A stretch of DNA of 64,000 nucleotides from Microcoleus sp. FACHB-68 (GTDB taxonomy: Bacteria > Cyanobacteriota > Cyanobacteriia > Cyanobacteriales > Oscillatoriaceae), in NCBI RefSeq assembly GCF_014695715.1, contig NZ_JACJOT010000001.1, forward strand, positions 186,001 through 250,000, in the 5' to 3' direction. Shown piece after piece: positions 16,348 to 26,001 of the stretch (positions are counted from its first letter, which is position 1; every line of letters starts with the position of its first letter). Below the pieces are notes generated by a model that saw only the letters and a program-made list of their open reading frames with translations, did no database searches and was not told where the DNA came from. The position numbers and the translations under genes are program-made.

Positions 16348-18312
16348 TTAATCATTAATAACGCTATGTAATTTTAATAGCAATTCCTCAGAGCTATAAG
16401 GCTTTGGCAAAATGCTTTTGACGCTTTTGCCGCTGACTTCAGTTTTTTTAGTGCTTGACATCAGCCCGCTAACCGCAATAATTTTGATCTGGGGATTCAT
16501 TTTTTGCAACGTGCGGATCGTAGCTGTCCCATCCATCACCGGCATCATAATATCGACTAATACCACACTAATTTCTTCCTGGTGTTGGGCATACAGCGCT
16601 ACTGCTTCAACGCCATCACTTGCCACAATTACTTTGTAATCATAGGCTTCCAGGGAAATTTTAGTAATATCGCGAATTGAATCTTCATCATCAACAACAA
16701 GAATTAATTCTCCGTGCCCAGAGGGAATTTCATGGGGATTATCTTGTGTAGATTCCGTTGCTGCTGTATCGGTTGCCGGTAAGTACACCTTAAACTCTGT
16801 GCCAATCCCCAACTCACTAACCAGGTTGATAAAACCGCCGTGACTTTTAACAATTCCTATTACGGTTGAAAGACCTAATCCCGTGCCTTTTCCGATTTTT
16901 TTTGTTGTAAAAAATGGCTCATAAATTCTATCAATAATTTCTTTAGGAATTCCCATTCCCGTATCAGACACAGTAATCACAACATAAGGCCCAACTTTAG
17001 CCTCGATATTCAGGCGAGCAAAATTTTCATCAATCCAAATATTTCTCGCAGAAATTTCTAAAGTTCCGCCTCTAGGCATGGCATCACGAGCGTTAACGCA
17101 AAGGTTCAGTAACACCTGATGAAGTTGAGTGGCATCGCCCGATATCGTCCACAAATCCAACAGTGGAATATCTGTAAAAATCTCAATTGCTCTCGAAAAT
17201 GTCTGTTTAGCAATCTGTTCAATTTCTAAAATTAAGTACCCCACTTGTAGCGTGGTGCGTTCGCCTTCAACTCCGCGTGCAAAAGACAGCACTTGTTTAA
17301 CAAATTCAGCACTGCGCTTGGTATTTTTCTCTAAAATTGTCAGCAACCGCTGGCTTTGCTCGTCCGGAAGTTTGTGTGCCAAGAGTTGAACAGCGCCCAA
17401 AATAGGCGTTAAAGCATTGTTGAGATCATGAGCAATGCCGCTTGCCAGGGTGCCGATACTTTCCATCCGCTGCGCCCGGAGAAACTGCGCTTCGAGTTGT
17501 TTTTTTTCTGTAATATCCGTGTTAACTGTCAAAATAGATTTAGGCTGGCCAGCTTCATCGCGCACTAAAGTCCAGCGGCTAGCGACAATGATATCTTTAC
17601 TCTCTTTCGTGACTTGATACAACTCACTCTGCCACTCTCCTTTTTCAGCTAAAACTTTAAGGTTATCCTGGGGTTGAGATACACCGGATCGGTACAAAAG
17701 TTCTTTGGCATTTTTGCCCACCGCTTCTTCTGCTTTCCATTTATAAAGACGTTCTGCGCCTTGATTCCAATAGAGAATTTTGTGATTTAAATCTTGCACA
17801 GAAATCGCATCGGTAGTGACATCCAGTAAGGCAGCTTGTTCGCGAATTTTTTCTTCTGAGCGCAACCGTTCTTGGATTTCTTGTTCTAGACGCAGATTTT
17901 GCATTTGAAGGGTTTTATTGAGATTGCGGAGGCTCAAATGAATCTTAATCCGCGCTAAAACTTCTTCATGTTGAAGCGGTTTGGTGATATAGTCAACTGC
18001 CCCCAAGTTTAAACCTTCTACTCTCTGCACCGGCTCAGAAAGTGCGGTCATAAAAATTACGGGAATATCTTGTGTAGAGGGATTTATTTTTAGCTGTCGG
18101 CAAGCTTCAAATCCATCAATGTCTGGCATGACGACATCCAACAAAATTAGATCCGGCAAAGCATATTGTGCTTTTTCAATCGCACTTTCACCATCACAAG
18201 CAACTAAGACTTTAAAGCCAGCATCGACTAAAAAATCGAATAGCATCTCTAAATTTGTCGGCGTGTCATCGACAATTAAAATGACGTTTTTACGGGAACT
18301 GTCTGTACTCAT
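16348..18312 (-). CDS. Hybrid histidine kinase, REC-PAS-kinase-REC
   Basis: The 654-aa protein has an N-terminal receiver (10-125; LILLDVVMPDIDGFEA), a short coiled coil, one PAS domain (about 160-275; ATTDAISVQDLNHKILYWNQ read as the PAS core), a HisKA domain with SIGTLASGIAHDLNNALTP, and an ATPase domain (VSDTGMGIPKE, GKGTGLGLSTV). A second receiver lies at the C-terminus (LVVDDEDSIRDI, VLVDIMMPVMDGTAT). Having a receiver at each end allows phosphate input and output in one chain. The C-terminal portion resembles the PAS-HisKA-ATPase-REC kinases of cyanobacteria. It is 15 bp from the remnant receiver gene upstream, so the two were probably one transcript. Confidence 0.92.
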   Translation of the reverse strand: MSTDSSRKNVILIVDDTPTNLEMLFDFLVDAGFKVLVACDGESAIEKAQYALPDLILLDVVMPDIDGFEACRQLKINPSTQDIPVIFMTALSEPVQRVEGLNLGAVDYITKPLQHEEVLARIKIHLSLRNLNKTLQMQNLRLEQEIQERLRSEEKIREQAALLDVTTDAISVQDLNHKILYWNQGAERLYKWKAEEAVGKNAKELLYRSGVSQPQDNLKVLAEKGEWQSELYQVTKESKDIIVASRWTLVRDEAGQPKSILTVNTDITEKKQLEAQFLRAQRMESIGTLASGIAHDLNNALTPILGAVQLLAHKLPDEQSQRLLTILEKNTKRSAEFVKQVLSFARGVEGERTTLQVGYLILEIEQIAKQTFSRAIEIFTDIPLLDLWTISGDATQLHQVLLNLCVNARDAMPRGGTLEISARNIWIDENFARLNIEAKVGPYVVITVSDTGMGIPKEIIDRIYEPFFTTKKIGKGTGLGLSTVIGIVKSHGGFINLVSELGIGTEFKVYLPATDTAATESTQDNPHEIPSGHGELILVVDDEDSIRDITKISLEAYDYKVIVASDGVEAVALYAQHQEEISVVLVDIMMPVMDGTATIRTLQKMNPQIKIIAVSGLMSSTKKTEVSGKSVKSILPKPYSSEELLLKLHSVIND

Positions 18313-18326
18313 TCATGCCTCGAATA

Positions 18327-19130
18327 TTATGTCACAAACTCTAAAATTTCTTGCTCTTTAAAGCCTTTGACGAGTTGCCAAAAATGGTTAGCTGTCGGCA
18401 GCCTTTGCTGATAATCCATTGCCTCTCGTCAGGCACTTCCCTCTACAATGCCTCTGGCGGCGGCTACAATCGCCAAAGAGACTTTCTGTGCCGGCGAAGC
18501 AACGCTTGAGTGCTTCTTGTTTAATCTTGAGTCCAGAAAAGAAAAAACTCTAGAGCTTTCTCGCTTCTGATCAACCCATTCCAACTTTAAGTGCCACCGC
18601 AATTTTTCTAAAAGATCGGTTCTTCCCAACGGTTTGGAAAGAAAACCGTGATCACCGGCGTGCCGGCGCTGCTGCTGCTCGAAATCAAAAATGCTAGCCG
18701 AAAGGGCAATAATGGTGACTCCTTTGAATTCCAGCAACAACCTCAGCTCTTGGGTAACTGTAAATCTGTTGATGACTCGCATCACCAAGTTTATAAAAAT
18801 TATATCGGGTTTAAACTGATACACTTCACTCAGCCGGTCTGAACGAATAGAAGTTTGATAAAACTCGACTAGCGCTAAACCCCAGTAAATTAGCACCGGC
18901 ACGCGAGAGGCGAAGAGGATAAAAACTGTGCTAAGCCAGCTTTGAGGCAAATCCGCAACCAACCCCATTTGTTTGCCCTTTGTCAGGCAGTTTTTCGGTT
19001 TTGCCGGCAATTCTTCATCACTCACAAGCTCTCCTCCTCTGGAGCTGTCGAATCCTATTAATGGCGAACAATTTTTGATTTTCGATTTTTCTTGGCAAAC
19101 GGTAAAGTTAGCTGCATTTTCAGTTAGCAT
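18327..19130 (-). pseudogene. Decayed receiver gene with in-frame TGA, paralogue of the neighbouring kinase C-terminus
   Basis: The open frame 18429-19130 (233 aa) carries a recognisable but degenerate receiver, best seen in KPDIIFINLVMRVINRF, ATQEL-like TQELRLL, IIALSASIFDFEQQ and LEKLRWHLKLEWV. These match KPNLILMDLIMPVMSG, IIIATSASVFDFNRQ and LEKLRFHLALEWV of the 882-aa kinase upstream. The phosphoacceptor Asp is Asn here, the acidic pair is lost, and the MP motif is damaged. At 18429-18431 a TGA stops the frame. Past it the same frame runs to a TAA at 18327-18329, encoding LVKGFKEQEILEFV, which matches LAKGFKEKKILYLI at the end of the kinase. It is therefore a pseudogene, unless the stop is read through. 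Confidence 0.8.
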
Positions 19131-19497
19131 CGGTTACACAAATCAGTTCAAGGCTTAAACGGAAGTGTGTTTTGTTGTTCGATGCACCCGGTTTGTGCCG
19201 GTGCGGATATGGGACTATTTTTGTAAGCAAACTCAAGTGCAACCAACGCGTTGTGTAATGGGCTATTTTTTTAGAATTCCCACGTCAGAGATAAATTCTC
19301 TAAACCTAAATAAAACTAAACATTCGCGTTTATCCCTTGATAGCTTTCTGCCTTTTCATCCTGTAGAGAAGGGCTAGGAATGTGAATTCTTTAAGAACGG
19401 CTGCTAGAAGTCTAGAGACGCACAGTCTGTCTAAACCTAAATAATCTTAAGCCGGCCCTCATAAGAGGATAAACTAAATGAGAGTTCTCACACTTTT

Positions 19498-22146
19498 TTA
19501 CTGATTCATATACTGTTCAATCAGATAAAGAATTTTTTTCTCTTTAAAGCCTTTGGCTAATTGACGCAAATTTGCCGCAAATGGCACCCAATCCTGATTC
19601 ATTTCCTCTAACTGGGTGGCTCGTTCCATAATGCCTCTCAGATCGCCCATCATTGCGAGATCGAATAGGACAGCCAATTCTTCGGCTGAGGGAGCAATGA
19701 TATCCTCTGCCGGCGCGATGTTTGGGGAATGGGATTTCACCTCAGATTCAGCACTTCCCTCTTCATAGACCCATTCTAGTGCCAAGTGAAACCGTAATTT
19801 TTCTAAAAGCTCCTGAATGAGGATAGGTTTAGGTAGAAAATCATTGCAGCCGGACTCTAAACTTTTTTGCCGGTTGAAATCAAAAACACTGGCAGATGTC
19901 GCAATGATAATTGTGCCAGCCATCTCTGGTAAGTTTCGTAACTGGCGGGTGGCTTCTAAACCACTCATAACCGGCATGATCAAATCCATTAAAATGAGAT
20001 TCGGCTTAATTTCAAGCGCTTTGTTTAAGCAGTCTTGACCATCGGTCGCTTCCGAAATTTCAAATCCCAAATGCGCTAGCATATTCACCATAAGCGCTCG
20101 AATTTCTTCATTGTCATCGGCTACCAAAATTTTTTGTTTAGAGCCTTTATAAGCAATTATTTTCCCTTCATCTCCTTTGGAGAAATACACCCAATCCAAA
20201 ACTTCAGGCAAATCAACATCAAAGTAAAATACGCTGCCTTGACCTAAAACACTATTGACTTTAAGTTCGCTGCCCATCATTTCGACTAATTGATGGGTAA
20301 TTGCCAAGCCTAAGCCCGTTCCTTCTAGTTGACGATGAGAATGTCCGACTTGGTAAAACGGTAAAAATATCTCTTCTAATTGTTCCGGTGCCATCCCAAT
20401 GCCGGTGTCTTTTACCTGAAATCGAATTTTGTCTTCCTGATAAGTAACTTGAAATACAACTTCGCCGGCTTCAGTAAACTTTATGGCATTACCGAGTAAG
20501 TTCATTAATATTTGCCGCAACCGTTTTTCATCTCCCTGGACGCCTGCCGGCAGTGATTCGTGTTGCTCGTAGATTAAGGAAATTCCTTTTTGTTCAGCAC
20601 GAACTCGAAAAATTTCTACAATTCCTTCTAAAAATTCTATAAAATGAAAATTACTGGCATGAAGTTCCATTTTCTGAGCTTCAATTTTAGAGATATCTAG
20701 GATATCGTTAATCAGAGTTAATAAGTGTTCGCCACACTGATGAATAATGCCCAAACCATGTTTTTGCTGCTCGTTTAATGTTTGATCTCGTTTGAGAATT
20801 TGGGCGTAACCCAAGATGCCGTTAAGCGGGGTTCGCAGTTCGTGACTCATGCTAGCAAGGAATCGGCTTTTCGCTTGGTTGGCAGATTGAGCGGCTTCTT
20901 CTGCTTTTTGCCGTTCGCAAATCTCTTGTTGCAAAAGCGCATTTTGCTCCTGCAACTGTTGCGTTCTCTCTGCAACTTTCTCTTCTAAGGTTCGGTTATA
21001 ATCCCCTAATGTTTGGTGGGAAATTTGCAATTGCATTTGTGATTGCTGTAAGGCTTCTTCAGCCCGTTGACGCTCCATTTCTGCTGTCACCCGTGTGGCA
21101 AAAATACCCATAATTGCTTTAGCCCATTGCTCTTTCGCAAGCGGCTTATTATCGATAAAGCAAATATGACCAATTGGCTTACCGGATGTTGGATCTATCA
21201 GGGCAACTCCTAAAAAAGACTCCCCGCCTAAAGCAGCCAGTGCTTCACCTTTCGGGAAGAATGATTGCACATTTTGCGGGTAGCAACTAATCCCTTGGTT
21301 TTCCTGCAGAGTTTCTTTTGTAAAGATGCTTTCGCAGGGAGTATTCACTAAGTCATACTCAAAGTTCTCCCCTAGCTTGTCAGCCGCCCAAAATGAAATG
21401 ACTTTGGCTCTAACCGGCGTCTCCCCCTCCCAGGCTGATGCTTCTGCCACCATAACGTAGCGAACCCCAAGCGCTTTTGCGAGATACTGTGCAAATACAG
21501 GATAAAATTCTTTGCTCGTTACTGAGGCAGTTGCTGCGATCAGAGATTGAAGCGATTCCTCCGTCTGCTTGCGCTCAATAATCTGGTTACTTAAATAAGT
21601 GATTGTATTTGTTAATTGATCTGTCTGATCGCTCTCGTCAATTCCTGGATCTATACTGCTCTCTGTCAGCGCTGTCTCTATGCGTTTTGTTGCTAAAATT
21701 TTGTGAGAAGCGTCAACAATTTTGATAACTTTTCCTTCATGATTAAAAATAGGAACTTTAATCGTGTTAAACAAATGGACTTGCCCATCGTAACGGGTGA
21801 CAGCTTCTTCCGGGATGTGAATTGTTTGGCCGGTTTCTAGTATATAGGTGTCATCTACAATCGACTCTCTGGTAAAGTCACCATGATTGAGGAGATCGGC
21901 TGTTAGCTCACGACTGCGAAGCTGTTCCTTTGTCAATCCATAAAAATCGCAAAATGCTTTGTTGGCATAGATTAGGCGAGATTCCGCGTCTTTGCACGTT
22001 ACCAAATTAGGCAGAGCATCCAGAATCTGTTCGTATATTTCCACACGTTGATGAAGTTCCTTCTCCACCTGCCGGCGATCAAGTAATGTCTGCTCTAGCT
22101 CGGCTATCCGCTGATGCAATTTTAATACTTCGTCATTCTTTGTCAT
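19498..22146 (-). CDS. Hybrid histidine kinase, PAS-GAF-kinase-REC
   Basis: The 882-aa protein begins with a coiled coil (1-40), then PAS (about 40-160; LPNLVTCKDAESRLIYANKAF), a GAF-like domain (about 200-355; SLIAATASVTSKEFYPVFAQYL to VALIDPTSGKPIGHICF), and a second coiled coil. The kinase core has H435 in SMSHELRTPLNG, the N-box MNLLGNAIKFTEAG and G-boxes DTGIGMAP and EGTGLGLAI. A receiver (672-790) has phosphoacceptor D721. The last 90 residues form a helical tail ending in LAKGFKEKKILYLIEQY. No membrane spans are seen, so a cytoplasmic sensor is likely; the ligand is unknown. The decayed gene at 18327-19130 copies the receiver and tail. Confidence 0.92.
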   Translation of the reverse strand: MTKNDEVLKLHQRIAELEQTLLDRRQVEKELHQRVEIYEQILDALPNLVTCKDAESRLIYANKAFCDFYGLTKEQLRSRELTADLLNHGDFTRESIVDDTYILETGQTIHIPEEAVTRYDGQVHLFNTIKVPIFNHEGKVIKIVDASHKILATKRIETALTESSIDPGIDESDQTDQLTNTITYLSNQIIERKQTEESLQSLIAATASVTSKEFYPVFAQYLAKALGVRYVMVAEASAWEGETPVRAKVISFWAADKLGENFEYDLVNTPCESIFTKETLQENQGISCYPQNVQSFFPKGEALAALGGESFLGVALIDPTSGKPIGHICFIDNKPLAKEQWAKAIMGIFATRVTAEMERQRAEEALQQSQMQLQISHQTLGDYNRTLEEKVAERTQQLQEQNALLQQEICERQKAEEAAQSANQAKSRFLASMSHELRTPLNGILGYAQILKRDQTLNEQQKHGLGIIHQCGEHLLTLINDILDISKIEAQKMELHASNFHFIEFLEGIVEIFRVRAEQKGISLIYEQHESLPAGVQGDEKRLRQILMNLLGNAIKFTEAGEVVFQVTYQEDKIRFQVKDTGIGMAPEQLEEIFLPFYQVGHSHRQLEGTGLGLAITHQLVEMMGSELKVNSVLGQGSVFYFDVDLPEVLDWVYFSKGDEGKIIAYKGSKQKILVADDNEEIRALMVNMLAHLGFEISEATDGQDCLNKALEIKPNLILMDLIMPVMSGLEATRQLRNLPEMAGTIIIATSASVFDFNRQKSLESGCNDFLPKPILIQELLEKLRFHLALEWVYEEGSAESEVKSHSPNIAPAEDIIAPSAEELAVLFDLAMMGDLRGIMERATQLEEMNQDWVPFAANLRQLAKGFKEKKILYLIEQYMNQ

Positions 22147-23120
22147 TTCAAAGCTTTGTTAATTAATATTGAAACTCGCTTATTTTAAGGAATGATCACT
22201 CTTTTTGTGCATCTTTCTTTGATAAAACTTGCGATGGCATTTTTTATCAACCTTGGGTGATATTCCGCTCGTATTAGTTTTATTATAGATGATTAGATAT
22301 AGAGTCTGTTCCAAGTTTTACCCAGGCGACCTTTGGATGCTGTTCGTTGTTGCTAAGTGTATTTTGTTAAAGATTACAAAAAGGTTTTGAGCGTTTAAAA
22401 GCGGTTTCAAGGGCGGATGACCCGTTCGCTGAACTTAGAGCCGGCTTGAAAAAAGTTGTTTGCAAGCAGGTTTTTCTCCAGATGAGACAGCTTATACTAT
22501 CAAACTCTTAAATCAGACCCGATGCTTCAGTCACCTGCCCCCTCTGCTAGTTTCTAAGAATATAGTGATTGAACATTGCATTCTGAATACAGAATGACAT
22601 TTTATTTTAAACTAATTTAACTTTTTAATAAAGATTAATATTGAAATCCGGTTGATTTTACAAAAAAATTAAAATATCTTAATTTTTGTCAAGAAAGTAA
22701 GATCAGTCACCTAAATCGGTTTAGCGCCGAGTGCAAATTTTAGCCGGCAGTAAACCGAACAAACACTGCTATAAAGATTACCTTCACATCCTTTTCCCGT
22801 GTAAATACGAGTACCTTGGTGGGAAAGTTAGAGTATTTATATCTAGCGGGTTAATAAAAGTTTTGACAATCGCAGGAACTTTTATTCGTCTAGATAGTGA
22901 AGCTAATGCCATAAGAACATTTTTAGTTAGCCAAGCATATTTTCAAAATTAAAAAATCACCCGATTGGATGATAAATATGGGTGAAGTCATTTCTTAAAC
23001 AAATTGCCTACTTTTAATGAAGAGGGAAGCAGCCGGCTCCAAGCGTTCAGGAATTCCAAAGTCAATTGCAGGGGGCGAGATGGCTGCACTTCTACCAATT
23101 TACTTACATGAAAAACTAAG
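22147..23120. other. Long AT-rich spacer without a supportable gene
   Basis: This stretch of nearly 1 kb between a kinase gene and an exported-protein gene is AT-rich, especially 22560-22700. The longest frame (22731-22952, 73 codons) has no ribosome site or family resemblance and unusual composition, so I do not call it. The divergent promoters must lie here. A short ATCACCC/GGGTGA pair is near 22965-22996. I see nothing else. Confidence 0.5.
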
Positions 23121-23939
23121 ATGAAACGCTACCATATTTTGATGCTCGCACTGGTTGCTGCGGTAACGATGGCTGCAAGCACGATGGCAAGTGTTGCCTA
23201 CCGCAATACCACAGAACTGACACCGAAGGCTCAAACCTTGAAACCCGTATCGAAGGCAGAAGAGCCAATCCCTGAACCGTTTATAGAAGTTGTCCAGAAT
23301 TCTTCCCAGCGCACTCAAGCAAGTGAATTCTCCCAGTTCCGCCAGCGCCTGGTAGGTGCTGTCCAGAGAGCAGATACAGAATTTGTTCAGGCAATTGTCA
23401 TGCCGCAAACCCAATGGAGTTACGGCGGGACGGTGAATCTGGACAGCTACAACATTAACAACAACCAGTCTAAATTCTGGAGTTACATGACCAAGGCGGT
23501 GAATCAGGGTTGTGGCATTGACTCCCAAGCGCAGGTTCCTGACAAAGAACCGGGAGCGAGTGTGTGGGTGTGCCCCGATATCATGCCGGTGAAGCAGTCT
23601 ATCCGACCTGATCGGCCTAATTTCGGCCACTTGGCGGTTATCGGGCAAAATGTTAACGTCCGAGCTGAGCCGGGAATGGGGGGCCGAATTATCGGTTCTG
23701 TGTCTAACGATTATGTTGCGTTTGACTCTGGACGTTATAACACTTTGCCGGCAGGTGCGGCGGAAAAAATGCAAGCCGATCCACTCGGCGGTTGGACGCC
23801 GGTGAGACTGCGGGACGGTCAGCAGGGCTGGATTTTGAACCAGTACGTCTATGATGAGGAAAATGATTACCGGGTGAGCTTTGTGCGCTCACGAGGGCAG
23901 TGGCGTTTGCGTTACTTCCTGCGCGGTAATGGTAATTAG
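23121..23939 (+). CDS. Exported protein with SH3-type domain
   Basis: The 272-aa protein starts with a signal-like segment (KRYHILMLALVAAVTMAASTMAS), then a linker rich in Pro and Glu. A central domain (about 75-160) has FRQRLVGAVQRADTEFVQAI and a pair of Cys (CGIDSQ, WVCPD). The C-terminal bacterial SH3-like domain (about 175-260) reads QNVNVRAEPGMGGRIIGSVSND and then GGWTPVRLRDGQQGWILNQYV, the typical xVNVRxxPxxxxxVI and GWxxxxYV signatures. Bacterial SH3 domains bind cell-wall peptides or partner proteins, so the product is likely periplasmic. It faces the repeat-tailed gene across a hairpin. Confidence 0.85.
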   Translation: MKRYHILMLALVAAVTMAASTMASVAYRNTTELTPKAQTLKPVSKAEEPIPEPFIEVVQNSSQRTQASEFSQFRQRLVGAVQRADTEFVQAIVMPQTQWSYGGTVNLDSYNINNNQSKFWSYMTKAVNQGCGIDSQAQVPDKEPGASVWVCPDIMPVKQSIRPDRPNFGHLAVIGQNVNVRAEPGMGGRIIGSVSNDYVAFDSGRYNTLPAGAAEKMQADPLGGWTPVRLRDGQQGWILNQYVYDEENDYRVSFVRSRGQWRLRYFLRGNGN

Positions 23940-23963
23940 GGCAGTTGTAGATAACTAGGTTGA

Positions 23964-23989
23964 GAGGCGATCGCCGATGTGATCGCCTC
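23964..23989. terminator. Hairpin between convergent genes, built on HIP1
   Basis: GAGGCGATC (23964-23972) and GATCGCCTC (23981-23989) form a perfect 9-bp stem with an 8-nt loop; the left arm overlaps a HIP1 site. It separates two convergent genes and may end both transcripts, though no strong T-run follows on either strand. Confidence 0.5.
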
Positions 23990-23996
23990 CAATGTT

Positions 23997-24830
23997 TTAG
24001 CGTAGTTGGTTAGCCGGCGCTGTTGGGTTTGCGTTAGCCGGCGCTGTGGGATTCGCGTTAGCCGGCGCTGTGGGATTTGAGTTAGCCGGCGCTGTGGGAT
24101 TCGCGTTAGCCGGCGCTGTGGGATTTGAGTTAGCCGGCGCTGTGGGATTTGAGTTAGCCGGCGCTGTGGGATTCGCGTTAGCCGGCGCAGTTGGGTTCGC
24201 GTTTGCCGGTGCTGTAGGATTCGCGTTAGCTGGCGCTGTGGGATTTGAGTTTGCTGGCGCTGTGGGATTCGCGTTAGCCGGCGCTGTGGGATTTGAATTA
24301 GCCGGCGCTGCTGTGGGATTTGAGTTAGTCGGCGCTGCTGTGGGATTTGCGTTTGCCGGCGCTGTTGGATTTGAATTGGCCGGTGTTTGAGCGCGTTGCT
24401 GCTGGTAGAATTGCAGAACTCTTTGGGTGTATGGGGAAATTGTGGCGCTGCTGTACTGAGCAGGGTCGCCGGTCATCCACCACGAAGCGGCGCGAAGCAC
24501 TGCCGTTGACTCATTCTGGCCGCCGGCTTGGTACTCTTCTGTTAATACATCGCGCATGACACAGACCAAAATGCCGCGCGCTGTAACTGGACTCGTTTCA
24601 AACTGTGTCGGTGTGAGTTCCCTGCCGATGCAAAGTCTCGACCACCGGGGGATATTCTCTGGTTTGATTTGCCAGTCGCTGTAAAGTCCATCATTTGCGG
24701 TGCCGGTATCGGGCGCTGCCTGCCGCAAGGCTTCTACGAGTGCCCCAACTTGGGCATCTGAGACTTGGGCTTGTGCCGGCATTGCCCACAATCCCAAGCT
24801 TACAATCAGTCCGCCGAGCAGTAATCGCAT
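23997..24830 (-). CDS. Exported protein with Pro/Ala/Asn octapeptide tail
   Basis: I chose the ATG at 24830, 14 codons inside the longest frame, because it follows AGAGGAAACACC and begins a classic signal peptide (MRLLLGGLIVSLGLWAMPAQA). The mature domain of about 130 residues contains three Cys (LCIGRELTPT, LVCVMRDVL) and ends at VLQFYQQQRAQTP. It is unrecognised. The remaining 110-120 residues are some 15 copies of the octapeptide NPTAPAN(A/S). Such a Pro-rich unstructured tail could span or bind the cell wall, or merely reflect repeat expansion. The gene converges with the SH3-type gene. Confidence 0.75.
   Translation of the reverse strand: MRLLLGGLIVSLGLWAMPAQAQVSDAQVGALVEALRQAAPDTGTANDGLYSDWQIKPENIPRWSRLCIGRELTPTQFETSPVTARGILVCVMRDVLTEEYQAGGQNESTAVLRAASWWMTGDPAQYSSATISPYTQRVLQFYQQQRAQTPANSNPTAPANANPTAAPTNSNPTAAPANSNPTAPANANPTAPANSNPTAPANANPTAPANANPTAPANANPTAPANSNPTAPANSNPTAPANANPTAPANSNPTAPANANPTAPANANPTAPANQLR
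24003..24390. repeat. 24-bp minisatellite, about 15 units
   Basis: The unit is 24 bp, GCCGGCGCTGTGGGATTC followed by GCGTTA or GAGTTA (plus-strand view). Neighbouring copies are near-identical, with two longer units where an Ala codon was added. It codes the octapeptide tail of the exported protein on the minus strand and leaves an equally long spurious frame on the plus strand. Copy number is likely to vary between strains. Confidence 0.9.
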
Positions 24831-25023
24831 GGTGTTTCCTCTGACTCGCTCTGAACGTATTTTTTTAAGCATCTCTACCTAATAATCCACAGGGTCGGGT
24901 TATTGGATCTCCCTGTAGGCAGATTTGTTAAGTTTTATTTCAGAAGAGCGGATCAATTAAACACTGACAATGTCAAATGAATGTGCCGGTAAACACATCG
25001 GGTAATAATTTGAGGCAATGATT

Positions 25024-26001
25024 TTACAGCGAGTTTTTCGTTGCCGCGAATTCTAGAGACTGCCGGCGCGGCACCTCATAGGTGAAGAAATCAGAAGCCA
25101 TTGCCGTATTCGGAAAAATAGCGCGGGCTTCTTGCAGCAAATCGTCCAGCACAATATTATTGCCTGGGGCATAACGGGGGCTGAAATGAGTCATCAACAG
25201 TTGCTTAGCCTGCGCCCCCAAAGCCACTTGCGCCGCCATTGTGGAAGTCGAGTGCAAGCGATCAATCGCCATCTGAGCATCTTGATGGGAAAACGTGGCT
25301 TCGTGAATTAAAACGTCCGCATCCCGTGCCAGTTCGACGGCACCCTCACAATAAACCGTGTCAGTACAGTAGGCAATTTTGCGACCCACTTGTTCTGGCC
25401 CACAAAGTTCAGCGCCATTAATTTTTCGCCCATCCGGCAGCGTCACAGTTTCGCCTCGTTTTAGTTGGCCGTAGAGCGGGCCAGAGGGAATACCCAGCAC
25501 CTTGGCTTGTTCGACATTAAAATGTCCAGGCCGGTCTTTTTCTGTCACCCGGTAGCCATAGGCAGTGACACGGTGTTCCAAGCGCCCGCAGCTAACCGTG
25601 TACTCTTCATCTTCATAGAGTAATCCCGGCTGAGACTTATGGACTTTAATCGGGTAAGAAAAATGAGTGTGAGAGTAACGCTGACAAGCTCTGAGATAAT
25701 CTTCTAAGCCGGCTGGCCCATAAATATCAATTCGGTTAGGATTGCCGGCAAGTCCTACACTAGCCAGTAGCCCCATCAAACCGAAGATGTGGTCACCGTG
25801 CATATGGGTGATAAAAATGCGGGTCAGTTGGCTGATTTTGATATCACTGCGAAGAATTTGGTGCTGGGTGCCTTCCCCGCAGTCAAATAGCCAAACTTCA
25901 GCCCGTTGGGGCAAACGCAAGGCGACGCTCGAAACGTTGCGAGAGCGTGTCGGGACACCGGAACTCGTTCCTAAAAATGTAATTTGCACTAACTCAGCCA
26001 A
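25024..26001 (-). CDS. rnz: Ribonuclease Z
   Basis: RNase Z removes the 3' trailer of tRNA precursors. The 325-aa metallo-beta-lactamase-fold protein has the N-terminal ITFLGTSSGVPT, the zinc motif FITHMHGDHIFGLMGLL (HxHxDH), the exosite-like region around residues 150-170, CTDTVYC with the Asp ligand, LIHEATF, and the C-terminal LLMTHFSPRY His ligand. Length is as expected for the short form. It is transcribed away from pyk. Confidence 0.97.
   Translation of the reverse strand: MAELVQITFLGTSSGVPTRSRNVSSVALRLPQRAEVWLFDCGEGTQHQILRSDIKISQLTRIFITHMHGDHIFGLMGLLASVGLAGNPNRIDIYGPAGLEDYLRACQRYSHTHFSYPIKVHKSQPGLLYEDEEYTVSCGRLEHRVTAYGYRVTEKDRPGHFNVEQAKVLGIPSGPLYGQLKRGETVTLPDGRKINGAELCGPEQVGRKIAYCTDTVYCEGAVELARDADVLIHEATFSHQDAQMAIDRLHSTSTMAAQVALGAQAKQLLMTHFSPRYAPGNNIVLDDLLQEARAIFPNTAMASDFFTYEVPRRQSLEFAATKNSL

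Noticed and set aside
22731-22952. 73-codon plus-strand frame in the long AT-rich spacer
   Set aside because: No ribosome site, no family resemblance and mixed composition; it is the sort of frame expected by chance in 1 kb.
24046-24390. Plus-strand frame encoding GFALAGAV-type repeats
   Set aside because: It is the reverse complement of the 24-bp minisatellite coding for the minus-strand exported protein, and has no start context.
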